Below, piece after piece: positions 6,479 to 13,836 of a stretch of 18,260 nt of DNA (positions are counted from its first letter, which is position 1; each line of letters starts with the position of its first letter). Position numbers and translations under genes: made by a program. A model generated the notes under the pieces. It saw only the letters and a program-made list of their open reading frames with translations, ran no database searches and had not been told where the DNA came from. The stretch comes from JBHHWH01 sp046756405 (GTDB taxonomy: Bacteria; Actinomycetota; Acidimicrobiia; Spongiisociales; ZC4RG35): NCBI GenBank assembly GCA_046756405.1, contig JBHHWH010000052.1, positions 1 through 18,260 on the forward strand, given 5' to 3'.

Positions 6479-6595
6479 GTGCGCAGACTTTCGCGGCAAC
6501 AACCTTTCGCCACCTTCCCTCACAGGATCCTAGGACCCTGATCGGATCCCGAGCGACGCCTCCGCGACCTGCCGATGCCGGTCGAGAGCCAGGTG

Positions 6596-7249
6596 CTACT
6601 CGGTAACAGCAGAGGCGGACAACCATCCCCCAGTGATCAAAGCGACCACGGCCAGCACGCCGACCACCGCCATCACCGGCGGCCATCTCCCGTCGGGGGC
6701 GAACAGCCAGACCAGGCCCATCCACACTCCCACCGCCGCCACGATCACTGCCGCCGCCACGGGCACCGCCACCGACCGCAGAATGGAGGTCGCTCCGACC
6801 AAGGCAGCACCAATCGCCACCGGAACCGGATCCACCAGCACGGCGGCTGCCAGACCGGCTGCGCCCACCAGTGTCACATCGACGACCTGGACTCGCCCGA
6901 CAGACCAGCCGGCTACCGCGGCCGCCAACCCTGCCAACCCGACGATCATCACCAACGCACTTATCGGCAAGCCACCAACGGCGGCCACGCTCACCGCCGG
7001 ACCCGCCCGCGTAGCCCACCAGAGAAGCAGGGGCGAGAGCAGCGGAGCCGCTGCCCACCAACGTCGCCCCGACAGACACCCCCACGCCCCAATCGAGATC
7101 ACAGTCCACACGAGCCACCGCACCGGCTCCGGCGACGCTTCCACAGCCCGAGTCGCTGTCATGGCCACGGTGAAACCAACGACCAGCACCGACGCCGACA
7201 CTCCAACCGCCACGCCCCGTCGAAACTCCGGTACCTTGAGTCGCCTCAT
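6596..7249 (-). CDS. Polytopic membrane protein, possible immunity or export accessory
   Basis: This 217-aa protein starts at ATG 7249, overlapping the lipoprotein stop by four bases (ATGA). After a short basic N-terminus (MRRLKVPEFRRG) it is almost wholly hydrophobic, with about seven predicted helices (e.g. GVAVGVSASVLVVGFTVAMT; WWAAAPLLSPLLLWW; the last, VMAVVGVLAVVALITGGW, near the C-terminus). No active-site motif is visible. It closes a three-gene leftward operon: secreted two-Cys protein, lipoprotein, this protein. No other cassette here has such a gene. By analogy with bacteriocin loci it could be an immunity or transport-associated protein, which is inference only. The high-GC opposite strand carries long shadow frames. 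Confidence 0.8.
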   Translation of the reverse strand: MRRLKVPEFRRGVAVGVSASVLVVGFTVAMTATRAVEASPEPVRWLVWTVISIGAWGCLSGRRWWAAAPLLSPLLLWWATRAGPAVSVAAVGGLPISALVMIVGLAGLAAAVAGWSVGRVQVVDVTLVGAAGLAAAVLVDPVPVAIGAALVGATSILRSVAVPVAAAVIVAAVGVWMGLVWLFAPDGRWPPVMAVVGVLAVVALITGGWLSASAVTE

Positions 7250-7917
7250 GGCTGCGGACATTCCTCGTTGACGGCCCTCCATTGACCGGGTGCGAGGGCC
7301 TCCGGAACCGCGTCATACGCCACCCAGGCCGACGGATCGTCCACATAGGCATCGAAGCTCGGGACGTCGGCCTGATACCCGAACTTGTCCTCAAGACACT
7401 CCGCCGTGGCCAGCTGCTCCTCATACACCATCTGCCACTCCTGTGGCGTCACAGGGCGGGGACGGGGCGGAAAGCGAAACAGCCCCTCCACAACACACAG
7501 ACCGTGAGCCTTGGACACCACGGGGTCGTCGAGCGAGAGACGTCCCACGTCCACGGCCGGCCCCTCGGCGGCGTCGATGACTTCGGCCGGATAGCCTTTG
7601 CCACGGAGACACCCGGCCACGAACCCCGCGAAGGCCCGGTCGTAGTCGATCTTGGTGGGGAACGCGTCGTACGGCTGAGGATCGATCCCGTCGAGGTCGA
7701 TCGTCGCCATGTCCCCGTCTGTTAGTCCGAACCTTTCGACCACCTCTGCCACATAAGTGAGACGGTATTGCTCGATCGCCGATGCCCATTCGGCGGGCAG
7801 GGCGACGGAGATCTTCGACGAATCATCGCTCGATTCTGGACCCGCAACGCCGCTCATCGAGCAGGCTGCGGTAAAAAGGATCAAAGCGGCGACGAGTGCC
7901 TGGGACCGAATGTTCAT
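7246..7917 (-). CDS. Four-Cys lipoprotein (cassette 1)
   Basis: This 223-aa protein has lipobox FTAAC with lipidated C19, followed by a flexible Ser/Asp-rich stretch. Four family cysteines follow: AGCLRGKGYP, HGLCVVEGLF, TAECLEDKFGYQ and NEECPQP at the C-terminus. The block between the third and fourth (VPSFDAYVDDPSAWVAYDAV) matches PSFDSYLDSGGNWYPYDELP in the cassette 2 lipoprotein. The gene lies 43 bases after the secreted protein gene 7961-8329 and is coupled to the membrane protein gene downstream. It is anchored outside the membrane, so it could bind the co-encoded secreted protein as immunity, receptor or carrier; that role is inferred. Confidence 0.85.
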   Translation of the reverse strand: MNIRSQALVAALILFTAACSMSGVAGPESSDDSSKISVALPAEWASAIEQYRLTYVAEVVERFGLTDGDMATIDLDGIDPQPYDAFPTKIDYDRAFAGFVAGCLRGKGYPAEVIDAAEGPAVDVGRLSLDDPVVSKAHGLCVVEGLFRFPPRPRPVTPQEWQMVYEEQLATAECLEDKFGYQADVPSFDAYVDDPSAWVAYDAVPEALAPGQWRAVNEECPQP

Positions 7918-7960
7918 GAGTCATTCCGTATGTCGAGCATTCGGTCGCCAGGTCCGCCTT

Positions 7961-8329
7961 TCACGTCCCCGTGAAGAAGCACCCTGCCTTCGTGTAGAGC
8001 TTGTCGCCCCAATCCGCGTACGCGGTCCAGGCGTCACCGCCGCCGTCATAGCGCCGATACGAATAGGCAGACGCATAGCCGAGCGACCCGAAGTGGTAGT
8101 TGAGGCCAGAGGAGACATAGTTGTAAGTGCTTCCGTCATCGGATCCGTTTACCCAGTCTCCCCACGCCGTGGCCAGCGTCATGTCGTCACCACGCACTCG
8201 CGCGCTCAGGGTGTATCCGCTGTTGCAGTCGCCTCGATACGACTCTGTGTACGCCCAAGCCGTCTCTGGCATCAAAGCCAGGAAAAGTGAGGCGACGAGT
8301 CCTACTACTGCGATCCTGATCCCCTTCAT
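7961..8329 (-). CDS. Small secreted two-Cys protein (cassette 1)
   Basis: This 122-aa protein starts at ATG 8329 after a strong GGGAGG site. The Sec signal peptide ends near ETAWA (residue 26). The mature part (~96 aa) is rich in Tyr, Gly, Ser and Trp (YNYVSSGLNYHFGSLGYASA; DAWTAYADWGDKLY) and has exactly two cysteines, C35 near its start and C117 near its end, likely forming one disulfide. No enzyme motif is seen. Promoter, 5' UTR and first codons (MKGIRIA) are shared with the cassette 2 gene. Size, export signal and linkage to a MacB-like exporter recall lactococcin-972-type bacteriocins, but those lack this cysteine pair and I see no clear sequence match. Confidence 0.85.
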   Translation of the reverse strand: MKGIRIAVVGLVASLFLALMPETAWAYTESYRGDCNSGYTLSARVRGDDMTLATAWGDWVNGSDDGSTYNYVSSGLNYHFGSLGYASAYSYRRYDGGGDAWTAYADWGDKLYTKAGCFFTGT

Positions 8330-8354
8330 GAGGACCTCCCTTCTTTCCTTCGCT

Positions 8355-8376
8355 CTCGGGCGTCCCAGGGCCCGAG
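8355..8376 (-). promoter_or_regulatory. 5' UTR hairpin of cassette 1
   Basis: In the predicted leader, CTCGGGC and GCCCGAG form a perfect seven-base stem with an eight-base loop, about 15 bases before the ribosome-binding site. The cassette 2 leader has an equivalent stem (10745-10764) with base changes that keep the pairing apart from one G-U. Confidence 0.5.
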
Positions 8377-8418
8377 CCCCATGGTCCAAAGTGAACCGCG
8401 CTAGGCTCACGCCGCCGC

Positions 8419-8447
8419 AACTTATTCCACACATACACACGTGTCAA
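8419..8447 (-). promoter_or_regulatory. Promoter of cassette 1
   Basis: On the minus strand TTGACA (8447-8442), a 17-base spacer and TAAGTT (8424-8419). The predicted leader is about 83 bases. The same TTGACA with 17-base GT-rich spacer precedes cassette 2. Confidence 0.7.
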
Positions 8448-8481
8448 GAGCATCACCGGATCACCACTCTCCCGCCTTTCT

Positions 8482-8718
8482 TCAAGGGATCCGCAATACC
8501 CGGACGGGGTCTCGGTAGGCGGCGACGAGGGATGGGGGGAGGGCTGCGGTGGTGGTGGTGAGGACAGCGAGGATGCCGATGGCGAGGGTGAAGGTGGGGT
8601 CGGGTGGGGTCCCGGTGAGCCGGGTGAGCACGAGGCCGGTGCCGAGGGTGCCGACGGCTGCTCCGACGACAGCGACCACCAGGGTCTGGGTGGCGATGAG
8701 GCCGACGATGAGGGGTCG
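8482..8718 (-). pseudogene. C-terminal fragment of the FtsX-type permease
   Basis: The last ~79 codons (RPLIVGLIATQTLVVAVVGA to the stop after DPVRVLRIP) match the end of the intact permease at 10873-11964 with only a few changes. The N-terminal helix, the outer domain and most of the gene are missing. The distance from its stop to the next secreted-protein gene (about 150 bp) equals that in the intact locus. This block is therefore a segmental duplication that carried the permease tail along with the cassette promoter. Confidence 0.88.
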
Positions 8719-8787
8719 ACGGCTCCGAGGCTGGCGGCGCAAACGCCGTCACCACCAACAGCGCGACCAGGGCTAGGCATTCTCAGA
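8716..8787 (-). pseudogene. Lipoprotein signal-peptide scrap fused to the permease fragment
   Basis: One minus-strand frame reads LALVALLVVTAFAPPASEPS, resembling the signal peptide and linker of the lipoprotein at 8831-9562 (VGVLVMAACASSASEPSTT), but the lipobox cysteine is lost. Right after SEPS the sequence switches, out of frame, to the permease fragment. The upstream stretch 8778-8826 resembles 6469-6512, upstream of the other lipoprotein scrap. Confidence 0.55.
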
Positions 8788-8830
8788 TGACGCTGCACAG
8801 ACACCGAGAGGCTACGGCAACAAACCTCGC

Positions 8831-9562
8831 CTACGGCCCGTATTCGAGGCCGAGCACATCGAAGAGGTAGAACAGGTTGGCAGGACAGATCTCCTCCAGC
8901 CTGGTGTAGTAGGCGACAGGCTCCTGAGTTCCCAACATCACCCCGGTGTAGGGATGCCAGATCGCCCCGTAGGTCTCCACGAACACCTCCGGCGACGGCG
9001 GATCATCCACCGGATAGCCCTCCGCCAACATGCACTCCCGCACATACAACAGCGCCGAATACTGCTTCAGCAGATCCTCCTCGCTAAACACCTCGGGAAC
9101 ACCGAGCTTGGCGAACAGCCGTTTCCGGCAGATCTCACCCACTTCCATATAACGGTCGAACTGCTCCGGCGGTACATCACTGAGAATCGCCAAGCTCTTC
9201 TCCTGGATCTCACCGTCGAACCCGAAACTGCGCAGACACTCCAACTCGAACTCTTGCCGCTCCAGGGTCGAGGCCCGCACCGCACCGGGAGGGGCTGTGG
9301 TCACCGGAGTAGACGGAAGCAACGCTGCGATCTCCTCGGCGGTGGCCAACGGCACCGACGCCAACGTCGTACCCGGACTCGACGGCGGCACCGCCAACCC
9401 CGGCACCGTTGTCGATGGGACCGCAAGCCCTGGCACCGTCGTCGTAACAAGCGATGTCGCAGCCACAGTTGTCGACGGCTCCGAGGCCGACGATGCACAC
9501 GCCGCCATCACAAGTACCCCCACGAGAATCAGGGGTCTCAGATGGTGTTGCACACCCGTCAT
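8831..9562 (-). CDS. Four-Cys lipoprotein (cassette 3)
   Basis: This 243-aa protein has lipobox VMAAC after LRPLILVGVL. The linker contains a near-perfect tandem repeat (TTVPGLAVPS TTVPGLAVPP). The four family cysteines are in LECLRSFGFDGE, GEICRKRLF, RECMLAEGYPVDD and EEICPANLF, with PPSPEVFVETYGAIWHPY between the third and fourth. It is closest to the cassette 4 lipoprotein at 14465-15187. The gene directly upstream, the broken secreted-protein remnant 9625-9722, is its former partner. A lipoprotein kept after loss of the secreted partner fits an orphan immunity gene, which is an inference. Confidence 0.85.
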   Translation of the reverse strand: MTGVQHHLRPLILVGVLVMAACASSASEPSTTVAATSLVTTTVPGLAVPSTTVPGLAVPPSSPGTTLASVPLATAEEIAALLPSTPVTTAPPGAVRASTLERQEFELECLRSFGFDGEIQEKSLAILSDVPPEQFDRYMEVGEICRKRLFAKLGVPEVFSEEDLLKQYSALLYVRECMLAEGYPVDDPPSPEVFVETYGAIWHPYTGVMLGTQEPVAYYTRLEEICPANLFYLFDVLGLEYGP

Positions 9563-9624
9563 CTAGAAACTGCTGCTGCGATTCTCACGGTCAAGAGAGG
9601 CGGAGAGTCCACAACCTCATTCTG

Positions 9625-9722
9625 TCATATCGGACATAAGGCACTGGCCTTGGTGTTGGTCCCCCCGGCCACCACCGTCACATACTGGGTCCCGGTGTGG
9701 TCACCCCAAAAGCTGCATAGGG
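9625..9722 (-). pseudogene. Broken small secreted two-Cys gene (cassette 3)
   Basis: The minus strand ends FWGDHTGTQYVTVVAGGTNT, KASALCPI and stop (9625-9627). This matches the C-terminus of the cassette 4 secreted protein (GWGLHTSGTTQWVTVTAGGQ, NTSAVGYCPDSG). Upstream in the same frame a TAA interrupts a degraded stretch (ESASSWIS, up to about 9790), and no signal peptide or start can be found. The remnant keeps the standard position 62 bp before a four-Cys lipoprotein. It explains the otherwise empty stretch 9563-9815. Confidence 0.75.
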
Positions 9723-9815
9723 CCACTTAGGAGATCCAGGAGGAAGCCGACTCCGGACAGCTGTGCCAGGCCGTATCGGAGTACAACCTGGCATGAGATC
9801 ACAGGACTCGCGGCG

Positions 9816-10349
9816 TCACTCGGATGCATAACTCCACGGGTTCTGGGGGCATGTCTCGTTTATGGCATCCCACTCTTGACGTGAGAGATGGTCGGGAAGC
9901 TCGTCATACGGATACCAGTTACCGCCGCTGTCCAGGTAGGAATCAAAGGATGGAACCTTTACCGCGTATCCCAGGCCTCGAACACAATCCGCCATTTCCA
10001 AATAGAGTTCGTAGAACACACGGTGTTCTGCAGGTGTTTGCGGGCTTGGAGGTGGCCAATCCAGATATCGAGCAAAGACCTCCGATTTGCAGCCCTGCAT
10101 TATTTGTTCGTCTCGCTCTGTAACACCTTCGCCCACGAAGCCCCCCCCGTTCGGAACTCGACGGATGGACGTGACTGCGTTCTCTCGTAGGCACTCTTCG
10201 ATGGCCTCTTCAATCTCGACATCGGTCACTTTGGGACGAAGACGCTCACGGGCCGCTGCCACCTCGGTCGGCGCCACAGTCCCCGAAGAACACGCTGCGG
10301 CCAGAAGAGCAAGGGTCAGCGCAAGCGAGGTGAGGCCTGACGATCTCAC
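9816..10349 (-). CDS. Four-Cys lipoprotein (cassette 2)
   Basis: This 177-aa protein starts at GTG 10349, 12 bases after the secreted-protein stop. Lipobox LAAAC has lipidated C20. The four family cysteines lie in IEECLRENAV, MQGCKSEVF, ADCVRGLGYAVK and NETCPQNPW. The segment PSFDSYLDSGGNWYPYDELP matches the cassette 1 lipoprotein. It is shorter than its relatives because the linker after the lipobox is brief. Tight spacing implies co-expression with the secreted two-Cys protein upstream. Confidence 0.87.
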   Translation of the reverse strand: MRSSGLTSLALTLALLAAACSSGTVAPTEVAAARERLRPKVTDVEIEEAIEECLRENAVTSIRRVPNGGGFVGEGVTERDEQIMQGCKSEVFARYLDWPPPSPQTPAEHRVFYELYLEMADCVRGLGYAVKVPSFDSYLDSGGNWYPYDELPDHLSRQEWDAINETCPQNPWSYASE

Positions 10350-10361
10350 GCCTTGATGATC

Positions 10362-10718
10362 TCACGCGTCGTCTTCACATCCAGGCCACGAATACCAGGT
10401 AGATAGAACTTCGCCCCAGATGCGATAGTACGCGTCGTTAATCCACTCTTTCACCGATCCGTGCTCCAACTCAGAGCGGTAGGCGTTTGCATAGTCTGTT
10501 TCCCAGGTTCCGCCGTTTACATCATCCGCGTAGAACTCTCGAACTCCGTCCGCTTCGATGTCCAGCCATGTGTAGAAGGAACTCTTCCACCTCGCCTTCG
10601 TATACACATGGCTCGGACTCCCACAGCTTTTATAGCCACTCTCCGAAGCCGCCATCGCCGGAATTGCGAGACCTATCAATAGTGCGGCTACTACCGCTGC
10701 GATCCTGATCCCCTTCAT
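10362..10718 (-). CDS. Small secreted two-Cys protein (cassette 2)
   Basis: This 118-aa protein starts at ATG 10718 after GGGAGG. The signal peptide ends near IPAMA (residue 23). The mature ~95 residues are rich in Trp/Tyr (SSFYTWLDIEADGVREFYAD; DAYYRIWGEVLSTWYSWPG) and acidic residues, with cysteines only at C32 and C114. The signal peptide is nearly identical to that of cassette 1, but the mature domain is very different. A conserved leader with a diversified payload is typical of toxin or bacteriocin families. It lies 150 bp after the exporter permease and just before its lipoprotein partner. No catalytic motif is recognised. Confidence 0.87.
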   Translation of the reverse strand: MKGIRIAAVVAALLIGLAIPAMAASESGYKSCGSPSHVYTKARWKSSFYTWLDIEADGVREFYADDVNGGTWETDYANAYRSELEHGSVKEWINDAYYRIWGEVLSTWYSWPGCEDDA

Positions 10719-10744
10719 GAGGACCTCCCTTCTTTCCTTCGCTC

Positions 10745-10764
10745 TCGAGCCTCCCCAGGCCCGA
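10745..10764 (-). promoter_or_regulatory. 5' UTR hairpin of cassette 2
   Basis: TCGAGCC (10745-10751) and GGCCCGA (10758-10764) pair in the minus-strand transcript with one G-U pair. This is the counterpart of 8355-8376 in the cassette 1 leader, and the purine-rich run to the ribosome-binding site is identical. Confidence 0.45.
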
Positions 10765-10810
10765 ACCCCATGGTTCAAGGCGGCCCACTCAGGGGCTCAC
10801 CTCCCGCCAA

Positions 10811-10839
10811 CATATGCCACACACACTCACACCTGTCAA
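10811..10839 (-). promoter_or_regulatory. Promoter of cassette 2
   Basis: On the minus strand TTGACA (10839-10834), a 17-base GT-rich spacer and CATATG (10816-10811). It lies between the permease stop and the secreted gene, so the cassette can be transcribed apart from the exporter operon. Confidence 0.65.
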
Positions 10840-10872
10840 GAGTTCGGGACGGTCGCTTTTCGCGCTCTTCTC

Positions 10873-11964
10873 TCAGGGGATTCTGAGCACCCGGACTGGG
10901 TCTCGGTAGGCGGCGACGAGGGCTGGGGGGAGGGCTGCGGTTGTGGTGGTGAGGACGGCGAGGATGCTGATGGCGAGGGTGAAGGTCAGGTCGGGTGGGG
11001 TTCCGGTGAGCCGGGTGAGCACCAGGCCGGTGCCGAGGGTGCCTACAGCGGCTCCGACGACGGCGACTGTCAGGGTCTGGGTGGCGATGAGGCCGACGAT
11101 GAGGGGCCGGGAGGCGCCGAGGGCGCGGCGGCGTCCGAAGTCGCGGCGGCGGGTGGTGACCGCTCCGTAGACGTTGAGGCCGGTGAGGATGAGGCCGACG
11201 GCGAGGACGATGGTGACCAGCCGGCGTCCGAACCGGCCGAGTTCGCCTTGGACGGCGGCTCGGATGGCGGCCAGGGTTTCTGAGGTCTGCACCGCCACCG
11301 AGGTGGGGTCTTCGGGTCCGAGGAGAGTGAGGGCGGCGGCGGCTACGGGGGCGACGTCGGAGGGCTGTTGGGTGAGGATGTGGATGGAGCGGAGGGTGGT
11401 GTCTTCGGGACGGGGGACGGTGAGGAGGCTGCGGTTGAGGAAGGCGAGGGGGTCTGTGGCGTCGAAGGCTCCCACCACCGCCAGATCTCCCACCTTGTCT
11501 CCTGTCACTCCGCCGTAGGGGTAGATCAGACCGAGGGTGGTCTGGGCGTCGGGTCCGACCAGCACGAGCCCGGGTTGGAGGTCGCTGCGGTCCATGGTGA
11601 GCTGGGGTGGCGGGTTCCCGTATAGGACCCGGACTGGCGCTGGACTGCCTTCCGGGTTGCCCGCCGAGCGGACGTCTCGGGCGGGTCCGAGGCCGATCAC
11701 CCACTCCACCCCCGACAGCCTGCCGATCCGTTCTACTGCGGCCGGGGTGAGGCCTGCGGTGCCTTGGGTGTCGGAGATGACGATAGATCGGGTGCCCGCA
11801 GCGTCGATCTGGGCGAGGACCTGGCGTTCCGCCTGGACGGTCTGGCCGGTGGTGGCCAGGATCACCGCGCAGGCTGCGGCCACGATCAGGCCGGTTACTG
11901 CAGAAGCCACAGGCTGAGCTACCGCCGTCCGGGCCGCCTCGGAGACAACCCGCAGCACCTTCAC
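10873..11964 (-). CDS. MacB/FtsX-type ABC transporter permease
   Basis: This 363-aa protein starts at GTG 11964, overlapping the ATPase stop (GTGA). It has one N-terminal helix (about 20-40, AVTGLIVAAACAVILATT), a large outer domain (~200 residues, MacB periplasmic-core type) and three C-terminal helices (VTIVLAVGLILTGLNVYGAV; LIVGLIATQTLTVAVVGA; FTLAISILAVLTTTTAALPP). RRALGASRPLI is the typical FtsX coupling segment. MacB-type pumps use ATP in the cytoplasm to push already-exported substrates through the envelope. That fits cargo with Sec signal peptides, so the small secreted proteins or the lipoproteins are the likely substrates. A truncated copy of its 3' end lies at 8482-8718. Confidence 0.92.
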   Translation of the reverse strand: MKVLRVVSEAARTAVAQPVASAVTGLIVAAACAVILATTGQTVQAERQVLAQIDAAGTRSIVISDTQGTAGLTPAAVERIGRLSGVEWVIGLGPARDVRSAGNPEGSPAPVRVLYGNPPPQLTMDRSDLQPGLVLVGPDAQTTLGLIYPYGGVTGDKVGDLAVVGAFDATDPLAFLNRSLLTVPRPEDTTLRSIHILTQQPSDVAPVAAAALTLLGPEDPTSVAVQTSETLAAIRAAVQGELGRFGRRLVTIVLAVGLILTGLNVYGAVTTRRRDFGRRRALGASRPLIVGLIATQTLTVAVVGAAVGTLGTGLVLTRLTGTPPDLTFTLAISILAVLTTTTAALPPALVAAYRDPVRVLRIP

Positions 11965-12596
11965 AGTTCCAGTACCCGGTCGCAGACTTCGATGATCGTG
12001 GGATCGTGGGTGGCGATGATCACCGTTTTCCCTTCCTGGTGGGCGGCGGTGCGGAGGGCGTCTACCACTATCCGGGAGGTGTCAACGTCGAGGTTCCCGG
12101 TGGGTTCGTCGGCTAGCACCACGTCGGGGTCTGTCAGCAGCGCCCGGCAGAGCGCCACCCGCTGCGCCTGCCCACCGGACACCTCCCCAGGCTTGTGGTC
12201 GGCCCGCAGGCCCACTCCGAACCGTTCCATCAGCTCTGCGGCTCGCCGTCTCGCCTGCCGACGGGACATTCCCACATACACCGACCCCTCCACCACATTG
12301 TCGACCACCGTCCGGGAAGCGTCCAGGGCCGCATCCTGGAAGACGAACCCGATCCGCTTCCCCCGCAGCACCGAACGCACCCGATCCGCCAGACCCACCG
12401 TCTCTGTTCCGTCGATAACGATCGACCCTTCCCACGGCGACAGCAACAATCCGATCAGATACAGAAGTGTGGACTTGCCCCGCCCTGAAGGTCCGGTCAC
12501 CGCCGACACCACCCCAGACGGGAAGGTGAACGACAGGTCGGTCAGGATCGCCTCTTCCTGCCGGTATCCGAACGACAGGCCCTCTACCACCACCAT
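11961..12596 (-). CDS. ABC transporter ATP-binding protein (MacB/LolD type)
   Basis: This 211-aa protein has a complete nucleotide-binding domain: Walker A GPSGRGKST (35-43), Q-loop Q87 in FVFQD, signature VSGGQAQRVALCRAL from 139, Walker B VVLADEP with E164, and H-loop H197 in ATHDP. The DEPTGNLD sequence is characteristic of the MacB/LolD/FtsE group. It lacks any fused membrane domain, so it works with the permease immediately downstream. The start ATG 12596 is four bases after the adaptor stop. It is the middle gene of an adaptor-ATPase-permease operon. Confidence 0.95.
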   Translation of the reverse strand: MVVVEGLSFGYRQEEAILTDLSFTFPSGVVSAVTGPSGRGKSTLLYLIGLLLSPWEGSIVIDGTETVGLADRVRSVLRGKRIGFVFQDAALDASRTVVDNVVEGSVYVGMSRRQARRRAAELMERFGVGLRADHKPGEVSGGQAQRVALCRALLTDPDVVLADEPTGNLDVDTSRIVVDALRTAAHQEGKTVIIATHDPTIIEVCDRVLEL

Positions 12597-12600
12597 CAGC

Positions 12601-13656
12601 TCACCCCTCCGACGGGATCAGGATCTCCGTGCCCGGCTCGACTCCTTCCACCACCGCCAGCCCATTCGCCGACTCGACAATCGTCACCGGAACCAGGCTC
12701 CCGTCGGCCAGGGTCAGGTGCGGCTGGTTGCCGGGGTCGGTGGAGATAGCCGCTACCGGCACCACCGGCCCGGAAGTCTCGGGGATCACCACGATCTCCG
12801 CTTGGAAGAGGGTGCGGTCGGACAGGTCCACCCAGTCGGCGCAGACCACCCCGCATACCGGGCCGCCATCAGCCCCGGAAAGGACCAGATCCAACTGGCC
12901 GAACTCGGGTGACTCCACCGCCTTCTCCACCCTCGCCTCCCACACCCCTGCCGGATAAGTGACGAACACGTCGGTCGACAGCGGTACCAGACTCCCCTGT
13001 TCTACCGCCAGCGGAATCCGGAAAAACGGAGCATCCGGCACCAGCAGCACCGTCTCCTCCCCGCCCGAAAGCCTTGCCCCCACCACCAGCAGATCCCCCA
13101 ACACCAGCCGGGCCGGAAGCTCCGGCACAAACACCACATCCCCCGGCTCCACTATCCCCGAATCATCGATCCCCAACACCTTCTGCCATGCCTTCACTGC
13201 AGCACGAGTCGACCGGCCGAATACTCCATCCACTTCGCCGTCATAAAACCCCAGGCCGGCGAGGAGAGCCTGAAGCTGGGCCACATCAACACCCTTCGAC
13301 TTCAACGACAACCGACGAAACGACGGGACGGTCCCTTCCGCCGTCACCACCGGCCGCAGGTCTACCGTATACAACACGTCCCCCGGCGACACCACAGCAC
13401 CAGGTTCCAGCTCCACCGAAGTCACCACCCCGACAGCGGCATTCCGACCCACCGGCACCAGCTCCCACGACGCCACCGCAGTAAAAGAAAACGACCGGCC
13501 CACCGAACCCGCCTCCACCACATACGACACCGGCCCCGACCCCTCCGCCAGCGGATCCTCCGGCGGTTCCAACGCCACCCGACCCGCCCACCAGCCAACC
13601 ACCCCAGCACCCACCACCAACAGCAGCACCACCAGAACCGATACCAGTCTTTTCAC
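12601..13656 (-). CDS. Membrane adaptor with peptidoglycan-binding domain for the ABC exporter
   Basis: This 351-aa protein uses GTG 13656, just after AGGGGGTGA. The longer frame upstream has no ribosome-binding site. It has an N-terminal membrane anchor (about 3-24, VSVLVVLLLVVGAGVVGWW) and a lipoyl-like/HlyD-type beta region (GVVTSVELEPGAVVSPGDVL, 76-95). A PG_binding_1 domain follows (about 121-177, VAQLQALLAGLGFYDGEVDG; RAAVKAWQKVLG), then further beta domains ending in EGVEPGTEILIP. Such adaptors replace the outer-membrane-facing MacA in cell-walled monoderms, linking the pump to peptidoglycan. An N-terminal scrap of this gene recurs at 15190-15255. Confidence 0.88.
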   Translation of the reverse strand: MKRLVSVLVVLLLVVGAGVVGWWAGRVALEPPEDPLAEGSGPVSYVVEAGSVGRSFSFTAVASWELVPVGRNAAVGVVTSVELEPGAVVSPGDVLYTVDLRPVVTAEGTVPSFRRLSLKSKGVDVAQLQALLAGLGFYDGEVDGVFGRSTRAAVKAWQKVLGIDDSGIVEPGDVVFVPELPARLVLGDLLVVGARLSGGEETVLLVPDAPFFRIPLAVEQGSLVPLSTDVFVTYPAGVWEARVEKAVESPEFGQLDLVLSGADGGPVCGVVCADWVDLSDRTLFQAEIVVIPETSGPVVPVAAISTDPGNQPHLTLADGSLVPVTIVESANGLAVVEGVEPGTEILIPSEG

Positions 13657-13685
13657 CGGATCACCCCCTGCCAACATGTGACGAA

Positions 13686-13714
13686 ACCCTAAGCGGGACA
13701 GAGGGAGCACGCAA
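13686..13714 (-). promoter_or_regulatory. Possible promoter of the exporter operon
   Basis: On the minus strand TTGCGT (13714-13709), a 17-base spacer and TAGGGT (13691-13686), about 25-30 bases before the adaptor's ribosome-binding site. The match is moderate. Confidence 0.4.
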
Positions 13715-13753
13715 TGAAAGACCGGGTGCACCCCGGCGAGTCGGATTTCGCCT

Positions 13754-13783
13754 TTGACCCCGGAACCCCCCCTCATGTACTCT
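13754..13783 (+). promoter_or_regulatory. Promoter of the rightward cassette 4 region
   Basis: TTGACC (13754-13759), an 18-base spacer and TACTCT (13778-13783), followed by a hairpin leader. It diverges from the exporter promoter, giving a divergent control region at 13657-13836. Confidence 0.5.
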
Positions 13784-13787
13784 CAAC

Positions 13788-13807
13788 ATGTCGGTGAGGG
13801 CCGACAT
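13788..13807 (+). promoter_or_regulatory. 5' UTR hairpin before the orphan secreted gene
   Basis: ATGTCGG (13788-13794), loop TGAGGG and CCGACAT (13801-13807), a perfect seven-base stem. It is followed, as in cassettes 1 and 2, by a purine-rich run into a strong ribosome-binding site (AGGGAGGAAGGG), although the stem sequence differs. Confidence 0.5.
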
Positions 13808-13836
13808 CTCAGGCAGGCGAAGTCAGGGAGGAAGGG

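Noticed and set aside
6575..7285. Plus-strand open frames of 200+ codons across 6575-7285
   Set aside because: Their compositions (His/Arg/Pro or Thr/Ala-rich) are antisense shadows of the polytopic membrane protein on the minus strand, which is coupled to the lipoprotein by an ATGA overlap.
10775..11704. Long Arg/Pro/His-rich open frame on the minus strand over the permease gene
   Set aside because: It is out of frame with a clear FtsX permease, and its low-complexity R/P/H composition is typical of a GC-rich shadow frame. The real frame has membrane helices and a duplicated C-terminus.
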